A DNA stretch of 64,000 nt from contig FPIT01000005.1 of the NCBI GenBank assembly GCA_900119285.1, forward strand, positions 62,001 through 126,000. The letters are read 5' to 3'. The notes below the pieces were generated by a model. That model made no database searches. It saw only the letters and a list, made by a program, of their open reading frames with translations, and was not told the origin of the DNA. This document shows, one piece after another, positions 18,601-25,535 of this stretch. Every line of letters begins with the position of its first letter. Positions within the stretch are counted from its first letter, which is position 1. The DNA is from Prevotellaceae bacterium HUN156 (GTDB lineage: Bacteria > Bacteroidota > Bacteroidia > Bacteroidales > Bacteroidaceae). A program made the translations under genes and the position numbers.

Positions 18601-18690
18601 ACCGCAATCTTCAACCTGAGTGGTCAGCGCATCAGCGCTCCACAGAAGGGTTTGAACATTATCAATGGTCGCAAGGTCATTATCAAGTAA
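18601..18690 (+). pseudogene. Orphan C-terminal sorting-tail fragment
   Basis: The frame reads TAIFNLSGQRISAPQKGLNI then INGRKVIIK and stop. It differs from the end of the secreted protein gene at 11298-11387 at only a few codons. No start or body precedes it; the upstream ~350 bases are AT-rich and contain only the divergent promoter at 18356-18386. It is the remnant of a deleted paralogue, and a terminator follows. Confidence 0.8.
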
Positions 18691-18711
18691 TCATGATGAA
18701 CGATAAATAAA

Positions 18712-18749
18712 AAACAAGTCTTGCAGATTTTGCAAGACTTGTTTTTTTG
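18712..18749 (+). terminator. Rho-independent terminator
   Basis: Perfect 14-bp stem AAACAAGTCTTGCA (18712-18725) with TGCAAGACTTGTTT (18731-18744), loop of five, then T-run. It remains behind the gene remnant at 18601-18690. Confidence 0.88.
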
Positions 18750-18817
18750 ATATCATAACAGATGGTTTCAGAGTTGGCAGTCTTACCAAAGAGGAATACC
18801 ATTGTTTAGGTGAGTAA

Positions 18818-19140
18818 TTACCACCTTCTTCTTCCGCTATCGTTATTTCCCCATTTCTTTTCGTAGCGTCCTTCGGTGTCTACCTTGCCACCAAACATAT
18901 TCAGGCGGTAACGAATATGCAGCATGGCATAAGAGTTGACGCTATTATACTGCGTATCGCTACGACCAGTCGTTGCGATAGCCCAGAGTCAGTCGCTCAT
19001 AGAAGTTATAAGAACGAGTGGTATTCTTCTCGGCATCAGCCTGCTGTTGTGCCACATAGCTCACGTAGTTGTTGTAGCGCAAACGGGTGTCAATACCTAC
19101 ATACGATGTTCTATATGTCACCACAAAATTACAATAATCT
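18818..19140 (-). pseudogene. Frameshifted C-terminal fragment of an outer-membrane beta-barrel (TonB-receptor-like) protein
   Basis: Minus-strand frames read VTYRTSYVGIDTRLRYNNYV, then AQQQADAEKNTTRSYNFYER and LTLGYRNDWS followed by a stop. After a one-base shift near 18965 the frame goes on as DTQYNSVNSYAMLHIRYRLN, MFGGKVDTEGRYEKKWGNN and stops at 18818. The alternating pattern and the stretch ending in IRYRLNMF fit the last strands of a TonB-dependent or OMP_b-brl_3-type receptor. Nothing recognisable remains upstream of ~19140, so the gene is truncated as well as frameshifted. Confidence 0.72.
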
Positions 19141-19173
19141 CATATCTAATATGAACGCAACAACTCAGAAAGT

Positions 19174-19190
19174 GTTGCGCAACGCGTTGC
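19174..19190. repeat. Overlapping perfect palindromes
   Basis: GTTGCGCAAC (19174-19183) overlaps GCAACGCGTTGC (19179-19190), both perfect, just outside the broken receptor fragment. Confidence 0.5.
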
Positions 19191-19235
19191 TAAAATTTAG
19201 GATATTCTCAGATAGTTTATGCACAAAAACATGTA

Positions 19236-19475
19236 ACCTATTAACATGACCAGCCTCAAATGCCGATGTAAAAAGGCTTTGAGCCATGTTAATAGTTTGC
19301 CAACTATTAACATACTCCTAACCTACATCTGCATATTAAAAAAAATCCGTTTCATCTGTAATAATCCGTGTTCGAAATCAATTCATGGTACATGTATGTT
19401 AATAGTTGGCAAACTATTAACATGCCTGAAACGCCCTGTGTATCGTGATTTGCGAGGTGTTATGTTAATAGGTTA
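19236..19475. repeat. Nested inverted repeats with two mirror-image palindromic sites
   Basis: Outer inverted repeat TAACCTATTAACAT (19236-19249) and ATGTTAATAGGTTA (19462-19475). Inside lie two 28-base palindromic sites (19286-19313 and 19396-19423) with arms ATGTTAATAGTT and AACTATTAACAT around TGCC in one and GGCA in the other; the second site is the exact reverse complement of the first. No coding frame is supported here. Confidence 0.75.
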
Positions 19476-19531
19476 ATAGTTTTTGCGAAAACCTTTATAA
19501 GAATACGGAATTCCTTTATGACTATCCAAGT

Positions 19532-19773
19532 AATACAGCTAAGCCAACTCTGGGTACAGCTATCTCAGAGCAGAGATAGCTATTCTTGGCCTTCAATAGT
19601 GCCACTTCAGGAGGTCAAGAGTTACTGTATTGGACATCAATAGTTATTGTATTGCGATGCTAAAGTGGCTCTTTCGTAACCCCTAATTTGAATGCAGCCT
19701 ACATTCGAATAGTTTGAAGCCTAAATTCGATGAGAATTATGCGTAAATTCGATGAGAATTATGCCGTCAAACT
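19532..19773. repeat. 22-base periodic degenerate array (about 11 units)
   Basis: Cut at 19532 the sequence falls into eleven 22-base units with no gap. Neighbouring units share words at fixed offsets: AGTTACTGTATTG (19620) and AGTTATTGTATTG (19642); TAAATTCGATGAGAATTATG twice (19722 and 19744); ATTCG closing three units in a row. The period is not a multiple of three. It lies directly upstream of the STAS-kinase promoter. Confidence 0.72.
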
Positions 19774-19800
19774 ATTTGTGTATATTTCTTACGAAAAATA

Positions 19801-19832
19801 TTTGGAGTTTTACTCACTAATCCGTATCTTTG
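19801..19832 (+). promoter_or_regulatory. Bacteroidetes-type promoter
   Basis: TTTG (19801-19804), 20 bases, TATCTTTG (19825-19832). It excludes an upstream TTG start at 19830 and supports the ATG at 19863. Confidence 0.8.
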
Positions 19833-19862
19833 CATACAGAAACGAATAACACGACTATAGAT

Positions 19863-21053
19863 ATGATTATACAACTGACTAACAACAATGGTGAAGCGCT
19901 GCTAACACTGGGTGGAAAACTGGATACCTCGGTAGCACGCGAAACAAGTGCAAAGATTGACGAACTGATAAGCAATGCTGGCAACATCAGCCAACTAACA
20001 GTGGACGTGGCAGAACTGGAGTATATCTCCAGCTCAGGATTGCGCATTCTGTTGTCATTGGCTAAACGATACAACAACTACAAGATTATTGAGGTGAGCA
20101 ACAAGATATATGATGTGCTCAGCATGACGGGATTCACCAAGATTATGACCATTGAGCGAGCTCTGCGACAGCTTAGCACCGAGGGATGCGAAGTGATTGG
20201 CATCGGAGGCGTGGGCACCGTCTATCGTCTTGACGACGACACCATCATCAAAGTATTCCGCGAAGGTACTACAATGGCTGAGGTGAGCAAAGAGATTGGC
20301 ATGTCGAAAGAGGCCTTTGTGATGGGTATGCCTACAGCTATCTCCTATGATGTGGTGAAGGTGGGCAAGCAGTATGGTTTGGTCTATGAGATGCTACGTG
20401 CCAAGACTCTCAGCGATTGTATTTGTGAAGCTCCCGAACGTATAGATGAGTTTGCAAGGCAGTATGCATCACTATTCAGACAGATGCACGACATACATGT
20501 TCCGACAGACAGCAGTGTGCCCAGTGCTATCGACCATGAACGCGAGCAAGTGCTACACATCCGCCGCTACTTCCCCCAAGAGAGCATCGACCTCTTGCTA
20601 CAGATAGTAGATGCTATCCCTGCAGGCGACAGTCTGTTACACCTTGACCTGCAAGCCAAAAACGCCATGATGCAGGATGGAGAGATTATGCTCATCGACA
20701 TGGGAGAGATGGGCTACGGACATCCGTTGCTGGATTTGGGACACGCCTACTCTGCCATGGTGCTCTTGGTGGGAGACTACGAAAAAGTCATCGGTATGCC
20801 GCGCGAACTGGGTACCGAGCTATGGAATCGCGCCATCAACTATTACTTTGAAGGACTACCAGCAGACGTCATCGAACAACGTAAGAAACAAATAGCTGTA
20901 GTTGCTTGTATTCGCAACTACAGCTGGTTGGCACTCAGCGACTCATTTCCCGAAAGCGTCATCAACGAATGCAAAGCACTATTCAACGAGCGCGTAGCCA
21001 GTCGCCGCGACGAAATCCTTGATATCTGCAAGACATTTAAGGAGTGGCAGTAA
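19863..21053 (+). CDS. STAS domain fused to an aminoglycoside-phosphotransferase-like kinase
   Basis: 396 residues from the ATG at 19863. Residues ~1-95 are an anti-sigma-factor-antagonist (STAS) domain with the SpoIIAA-type motif ELEYISSSGLRILL; the Ser cluster (56-58) is where partner kinases phosphorylate such proteins. Residues ~105-330 are a kinase of the APH/choline-kinase fold: Gly-rich GIGGVGTVYRL (113-123), Lys130 in TIIKVFRE, HLDLQAKN (catalytic Asp262, Asn267) and LIDMGEMG (metal Asp279). All catalytic positions are present. A stress or regulatory switch in which the kinase and STAS domains act on each other or on partners is inferred. The GH2 gene follows after 61 bases with no clear promoter, so the two may be co-transcribed. 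Confidence 0.82.
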   Translation: MIIQLTNNNGEALLTLGGKLDTSVARETSAKIDELISNAGNISQLTVDVAELEYISSSGLRILLSLAKRYNNYKIIEVSNKIYDVLSMTGFTKIMTIERALRQLSTEGCEVIGIGGVGTVYRLDDDTIIKVFREGTTMAEVSKEIGMSKEAFVMGMPTAISYDVVKVGKQYGLVYEMLRAKTLSDCICEAPERIDEFARQYASLFRQMHDIHVPTDSSVPSAIDHEREQVLHIRRYFPQESIDLLLQIVDAIPAGDSLLHLDLQAKNAMMQDGEIMLIDMGEMGYGHPLLDLGHAYSAMVLLVGDYEKVIGMPRELGTELWNRAINYYFEGLPADVIEQRKKQIAVVACIRNYSWLALSDSFPESVINECKALFNERVASRRDEILDICKTFKEWQ

Positions 21054-21114
21054 AAATTTTTCACAACCTTACCCGCTAAATACTATAATATCATCATATA
21101 ACGAACTAGAATAA

Positions 21115-23442
21115 ATGAAAAGAATCATGATTTTGGGGATGCTTGCCATCGCAGCATTAACGGCATCTTCACAGACTAAGAAACAACTATTTGACTTTGG
21201 TTGGCAGTTTACTCACAATGGTAAGACGATAGGCGTAGACCTGCCTCACGACTGGGACATCTACGAAGGTCCTCATTCTGGAAAGGGCGCCACAGGAACA
21301 GGCGGCGGATGGTTTGAAGCCGGCAAGGGTGAGTATCGCAAGACATTTGCTACACCTAAAGGCGAACTCGTAAAGTTACACTTCGAGGGTGTATATCAGA
21401 AAGCAGAGGTATTCATCAATGGAAAGAAAGTGGGACAGCATCATTATGGCTATACCCCATTCACCATTGACGCTACAACACAGCTATATAATGACAAGCG
21501 TGAGAACGAAATCATCGTAAAGGTGGACAACTCCGAGCAGCCTAACTGTCGATGGTACAGCGGTTCGGGCATCTACCGCCACGTATGGTTAGAAACAATG
21601 CCTGCACTGCATATAGCCGAGAACGGTGTCTTTGTCACCACACCCGAGGTGACGGCAAGCAAGGCAAAAGTTCAGGTAGAGGTAACAGTACAAAACGAGA
21701 GCGATAAGCCCCAACAAGGTATCGTTGAGGTGGAGGGCCAAGAAAAAGAGGTGTCGCTGAAGGCTGGTGAGAGCAAAGTAGTCACCTTTACCTACACCAT
21801 CAATAATCCTCAGCTATGGTCGCCCGAAAGTCCGAAGCTCTATGAGACATGCGCCAAGCTATCCTCTCAATACACAAATACAGACTCTAAGTTGTCAACA
21901 AAATTCGGTGTCAGAACCTTCTCTTTTGATGCCGAGCAAGGCTTTGTGCTCAATGGTAAGAAGGTACTTATCAATGGCGCCTGCGTACATCATGACGATG
22001 GTGTGTTGGGGGCTATGGCTTTTGACGATGCCGAAATTCGCAAGGTACGCCAGATGAAGAAGGCGGGCTTCAACCTCATTCGAACCTCCCATAATCCCAC
22101 TACGCGCGCCTTTCTTGATGCTTGCGACTCGCTGGGTATGCTCGTTATCGACGAGGCCTTCGATGGCTGGCGTACGCAGAAGAATCCTTACGACTATTCA
22201 ACGGTTATCGACTCCTGCTTCCGTCAGGACATCCATGCAATGGTGTTGCGCGACCGCAATCATCCGAGCGTAATTTCATGGAGCATCGGCAATGAGGTCA
22301 TCGAGCGCAAAGATATCCGTGTTGTCTATACCGCCCGACAGATGAAACAGGCCATCCATGAATACGACAAGACGCGCCCCGTTACCGAGGCCCTTTGTGC
22401 CTGGGATCGCGATTGGGAAATCTACGACCCACACGCTGAGGTTCTTGATGTGGTAGGCTACAACTATATGATATTCAAGCATGCCAGTGACCACGAACGC
22501 GATCCCAAGCGCGTTATCTGGCAGACGGAGAGCTATCCGCGCGATGCTTTCAGAAACTGGGCTGTGGTCAACGACTATCCTTATGTAGTGGGCGACATCG
22601 TATGGACTGGTCTCGACTATCTGGGCGAGAGTGGCATCGGTCGCAACTATTATCAAGGTGAGCGCGAGGGCGAATCGTGGATTGAGGGTGGACAGCCCGA
22701 ATGGCATGGTGCCCCTTGTGGCGATGTTGACATCACGGGTTGGCGCAAGCCCATCAGTCACTATCGCGAAATGCTGTGGAAAGATGCTTATGAAGGCGAA
22801 TTCCCTGCCAAACTATTCCTCGCCGTCAAGGAACCCAATGGCTATCATGGAGACATCAAGACCACCATGTGGAGCGTATGGCCCACATGGCAGTCGTGGA
22901 CATGGCCAGGCTGGGAAGGTAAGCCTATCGAGGTAGAGGTATATACTAAGGCACCAGAGGTAAAGCTCTATCTGAACGACAAGCTCGTTGGCACCAAGAA
23001 GGTAGACCGCTCTACGGAGTATAAAGCAGTCTTCACATTGCCTTACGAACCAGGATGTCTACGTGCTGAGGCTGGCGCATTGTCTACGCTGTCGCTTTAC
23101 ACTGCCGGCAAGCCTGCTCGATTGCGTCTCACCCCTGACCACACTGTAATGACCGCCGATGGACAGTCGCTCACCTATGTCTCCATTGATGTAGTCGACA
23201 AAAACGGAATACCATGTCCTGATGCTGCCATCGACTGCGAGGCCATCGTCAAGGGACAAGGTCGCCTGTTGTCCTTTGCCTCTGCCGACCTGAAGGATAC
23301 AGAGCCTTACACCTCGCCTCGTGTAAAAACGTGGAAGGGCCGCGCCCTGCTCGTTGTTCGTAGCACCCAGAAGAAAGGTTCTATCAACATAACTATCAAG
23401 AGCTCGCTTCCAGCAGCCAGTCTGACATTAAAGAGCAAATAA
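21115..23442 (+). CDS. Secreted GH2 beta-galactosidase family enzyme
   Basis: 775 residues with a signal peptide (cut near TASSQ). Order: jelly-roll sugar-binding domain (~25-165, VDLPHDWDIYEGP), Ig-like domain (~180-270), TIM barrel (~275-575) and further C-terminal beta domains (one with ADGQSLTYVSIDVVDKNG). Catalytic residues are visible: acid/base Glu394 in ISWSIGNEVIE and nucleophile Glu472 in VIWQTESYPRD. Family members act on beta-galactosides or related glycans such as host or plant side chains; the exact substrate is not readable. No SusCD pair or polysaccharide lyase lies beside it, which is unusual for a Bacteroidales GH2 gene. Confidence 0.92.
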   Translation: MKRIMILGMLAIAALTASSQTKKQLFDFGWQFTHNGKTIGVDLPHDWDIYEGPHSGKGATGTGGGWFEAGKGEYRKTFATPKGELVKLHFEGVYQKAEVFINGKKVGQHHYGYTPFTIDATTQLYNDKRENEIIVKVDNSEQPNCRWYSGSGIYRHVWLETMPALHIAENGVFVTTPEVTASKAKVQVEVTVQNESDKPQQGIVEVEGQEKEVSLKAGESKVVTFTYTINNPQLWSPESPKLYETCAKLSSQYTNTDSKLSTKFGVRTFSFDAEQGFVLNGKKVLINGACVHHDDGVLGAMAFDDAEIRKVRQMKKAGFNLIRTSHNPTTRAFLDACDSLGMLVIDEAFDGWRTQKNPYDYSTVIDSCFRQDIHAMVLRDRNHPSVISWSIGNEVIERKDIRVVYTARQMKQAIHEYDKTRPVTEALCAWDRDWEIYDPHAEVLDVVGYNYMIFKHASDHERDPKRVIWQTESYPRDAFRNWAVVNDYPYVVGDIVWTGLDYLGESGIGRNYYQGEREGESWIEGGQPEWHGAPCGDVDITGWRKPISHYREMLWKDAYEGEFPAKLFLAVKEPNGYHGDIKTTMWSVWPTWQSWTWPGWEGKPIEVEVYTKAPEVKLYLNDKLVGTKKVDRSTEYKAVFTLPYEPGCLRAEAGALSTLSLYTAGKPARLRLTPDHTVMTADGQSLTYVSIDVVDKNGIPCPDAAIDCEAIVKGQGRLLSFASADLKDTEPYTSPRVKTWKGRALLVVRSTQKKGSINITIKSSLPAASLTLKSK

Positions 23443-23454
23443 GCGCTCAAAGAC

Positions 23455-23652
23455 AATTATGCGTAAATTCAAGGAGAATTATGCGTAAATACTCCGAGAA
23501 TTTACGCATTATTCTTTTCGGTTCTGAATCAGCTACATTCAGCTCCGAATACAGCTATTTCGAGGTGCAATACAATAACTATTGAGGTGCGAAAGTAACT
23601 GATTCAGCGCTGAGTGTAGCTAATTGGGCGCTGAATATAGCTAATTCACAGT
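23455..23652. repeat. 22-base periodic degenerate array (nine units)
   Basis: Nine consecutive 22-base units. The first two both begin AATTATGCGTAAAT, as do units in the array at 19730-19773. Units at 23521, 23543, 23565 and 23631 have ATCAGCTA, ATACAGCTA, ATACAATAA and ATATAGCTA near the same offset. A 19-bp exact inverted repeat links the two arrays (19637-19655 with 23567-23585). Confidence 0.72.
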
Positions 23653-23688
23653 CCCTCAATTTAGTATAGCAAGTGGTGGGGGAAAAAC

Positions 23689-23719
23689 TTGGAATTCGCT
23701 TAAAAATTTTGTACCTTTG
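23689..23719 (+). promoter_or_regulatory. Bacteroidetes-type promoter
   Basis: TTGG (23689-23692), 19 bases, TACCTTTG (23712-23719). A 7-codon frame (ATG at 23727, TAA at 23748-23750) follows, then the two hairpin elements, then the gene at 24075: a leader of about 350 bases. Confidence 0.65.
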
Positions 23720-23752
23720 CATCTTGATGAAACAGGACAAGAAAACATAAGC

Positions 23753-23883
23753 GTGACACTGTGACGCTATGACACTAGAAATTTCAAACCCTACGCGTAC
23801 CGCGCACCTGCGCACACGTATAATAAGTACAGGCGATACGCGTAAAGTTTATAAAATTTAATGTCATAGTGTCACTACGTCAC
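23753..23883. repeat. Hairpin element with 8-base word arms and GC-rich core (copy 1)
   Basis: Left arm is three 8-base words, GTGACACT, GTGACGCT and ATGACACT (23753-23776); the right arm (23862-23883) is their approximate reverse complement (18 of 22 match). Between them is a GC-rich core with CTACGCGTAC, GCGCACCTGCGCAC and TAATAAGTACAGG. Core shared with the copy at 23913-24046; arms not shared. Confidence 0.65.
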
Positions 23884-23912
23884 TATTTAACATTAAAAAT
23901 AACAGAATATGA

Positions 23913-24046
23913 AATACAGATTACAGATAAAAACAAGATTTCTATAAACCCCATGCGTACGTAAGGCGCATCCGCGCACGTATTATAAGTACAGGTGTAC
24001 GCATAGACTTTTAATAAACCATCTGTATGATCTGTATATCTGTATT
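23913..24046. repeat. Hairpin element with ATACAGAT word arms and GC-rich core (copy 2)
   Basis: Left arm 23913-23929 carries ACAGATT and ACAGATA; right arm 24021-24046 carries ATCTGTAT three times in reverse complement. The core (23946-24006) has AAACCCC, GCGTACG, CCGCGCACG and TTATAAGTACAGG, matching the first copy. Confidence 0.65.
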
Positions 24047-24074
24047 AAATAACACAAACGAAAACCACGCCATC

Positions 24075-24671
24075 ATGAGAAAGAGCAACCCTAAAAAGAA
24101 GGGAAATAATCTTAATTGGTTTGAAAAACAAGTGAATAGAATTCCTGGGAATGTAATGGAAAAATTATTTCTGCTCATTTTCGTACTTTTTGTTGTTCTT
24201 CAAATAGTAACAACATGGAGTTGCATGGATACATTATTGCCTGTATGTATTCCATGGATGTATTATTTATATATTGTAGTAGGAGGAGTATTCTTGTTAT
24301 CGTTTGTTGTAAACCCAATAAGAAAACATTTTTTACATAAAAAGAAATCTATTTCAGATTCCTATGAGTTAAAGATTATAATGATTCTTATTATCGTTCC
24401 TGCCATCATCTTCCTTCCCAACAGGTATATACCAATAGAATCTGGAACTGAATATCAGGGAGAAATCGTTTCTCAAATATCATTTTCAGGAACTAAGTCT
24501 ACTAGTTCAAAACGAAATTACGTAAAAATAAAACTAAATCAAGAAGATACTTCTTTTTGGTATTCCCTAAATAAGGAGTCAAAACCACTTGGGAGTAAAT
24601 GTATTGTTACCGTAAGAAGAGGTATCTTCGGAATGAGATATGTAGAAAATGTAGATTTTCTAGTAGAATAG
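24075..24671 (+). CDS. Unknown membrane protein (three membrane segments)
   Basis: 198 residues from the ATG at 24075; upstream in-frame ATG codons lie inside the repeat element and are less likely. A Lys-rich start (KSNPKKKGNN) precedes membrane segments at ~29-47, ~57-77 and ~96-112. The C-terminal ~80 residues are a soluble beta-rich domain (GTEYQGEIVSQISFSG, KIKLNQEDTSFWYSLNKES). I do not recognise the family. Base composition is clearly more AT-rich than the surrounding genes, which suggests transfer. The next gene starts 4 bases after the stop, so the two form an operon. Confidence 0.6.
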   Translation: MRKSNPKKKGNNLNWFEKQVNRIPGNVMEKLFLLIFVLFVVLQIVTTWSCMDTLLPVCIPWMYYLYIVVGGVFLLSFVVNPIRKHFLHKKKSISDSYELKIIMILIIVPAIIFLPNRYIPIESGTEYQGEIVSQISFSGTKSTSSKRNYVKIKLNQEDTSFWYSLNKESKPLGSKCIVTVRRGIFGMRYVENVDFLVE

Positions 24672-24675
24672 CAAT

Positions 24676-25119
24676 ATGAAAGAAAAAATAATAAAATTCA
24701 TTAATCAAATATATTTTGGCATATATCTTTGTACAGGAGAAGCTTTGCCGCCAACCATATATAAAGGACGCAAAACTTATCTTCATAGTTTTTGGGGAAA
24801 TAAGCTCTGTTTTATAATGATATTATTTTATGTATCGAGTATCGTATCATTAGCCGTATATTGTTTGGGGAACAACATTGCGCATTTAGTCTATAGAAAC
24901 TTTGAATACAGACTAATATACTCATTCCTCGTAATTGGAATAAGTCTTCTTATCGGTAGAATTACTTCCTTAGAGGGAGAAAAAGGATTATCGTATTTTG
25001 AGACTTTTATTGCATGGCCTCGTTCCACGAAAATCAAGTGGGAAATCTATAGTGTACTTGCATTCATTGTTGGTGCTATATTTTGTACATTGGGAATTGT
25101 ATTACCTGTAATCAAATAA
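24676..25119 (+). CDS. Unknown small membrane protein
   Basis: 147 residues with three or four hydrophobic segments (~37-62, ~76-94, ~124-145) and a short N-terminal cytoplasmic part with TGEALPPTIYKGRKTY. Four bases separate it from the preceding membrane-protein gene and it shares the low GC content. No family recognised; immunity-protein-like or stress membrane pairs look similar, but nothing specific supports that. Confidence 0.55.
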   Translation: MKEKIIKFINQIYFGIYLCTGEALPPTIYKGRKTYLHSFWGNKLCFIMILFYVSSIVSLAVYCLGNNIAHLVYRNFEYRLIYSFLVIGISLLIGRITSLEGEKGLSYFETFIAWPRSTKIKWEIYSVLAFIVGAIFCTLGIVLPVIK

Positions 25120-25131
25120 AGAATAAAAGTT

Positions 25132-25152
25132 CCACCACATAATAGGTGGTGG
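25132..25152 (+). other. Small hairpin before the DUF5053 gene
   Basis: CCACCAC (25132-25138) and GTGGTGG (25146-25152), followed by an A-rich stretch 25 bases before the next ATG. It may be a weak terminator or a translation control hairpin. Confidence 0.4.
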
Positions 25153-25176
25153 GACGGCAAAAAAAACAATACGACT

Positions 25177-25431
25177 ATGGCAGTAATGACATTGAAAGAA
25201 ACGCAACATGGCACAGTGAAAGCTCAGCTTTCTGATATCCTGTTGCATGTATCATGGGGAGACATTTCAAGAGAATATTTTGGAAAGTCTGGCTCTTGGC
25301 TCTACCATAAATTAAATGGTATTGATGGTAATAAGAAACCTACCGACTTTACGCTAGAAGAGCGTGTCAAACTGAAGGAACCACTTGTTGATTTATCAGA
25401 TCGCATACGACGTGCTGCTGACAGAGTCTAG
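25177..25431 (+). CDS. DUF5053-like small protein
   Basis: 84 residues. The core LSDILLHVSWGDISREYFGK, SGSWLYHKLNGIDGN and later FTLEERVKLKEPLVDLSDRI fit the small Bacteroidetes family DUF5053, which reads like a helix-turn-helix-type fold with a conserved S-W-x-(Y/H)-x-(K/R)-(L/I)-N-G motif. Function unknown; a DNA-binding role is only a guess. It stands alone between the AT-rich membrane pair and a terminator. Confidence 0.65.
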   Translation: MAVMTLKETQHGTVKAQLSDILLHVSWGDISREYFGKSGSWLYHKLNGIDGNKKPTDFTLEERVKLKEPLVDLSDRIRRAADRV

Positions 25432-25451
25432 GTCCTGATTCTTATTAAAAT

Positions 25452-25496
25452 GAACCCCAGAAGTATCCTTTCTAACTTCCGGGGTTCGTTTTTTAA
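25452..25496 (+). terminator. Rho-independent terminator
   Basis: GAACCCCAGAAGT (25452-25464) with ACTTCCGGGGTTC (25475-25487), one mismatch, then GTTTTTT. Confidence 0.85.
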
Positions 25497-25535
25497 ATAG
25501 ATCTTATTCCTTGAAAACATTGTCAAGGATAGAGT

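Noticed and set aside
19236..19475. CRISPR array or integron attC site
   Set aside because: Repeats are palindromes in opposite orientation with no equal spacers, and no attC-type GTTRRRY/RYYYAAC core fits; no cas or integrase gene is near.
19532..19773. CRISPR array
   Set aside because: Units abut with no spacers, vary in sequence and are 22 bases long; there is no constant repeat.
19830..19862. Earlier TTG start for the STAS-kinase gene
   Set aside because: It lies inside the -7 promoter box.
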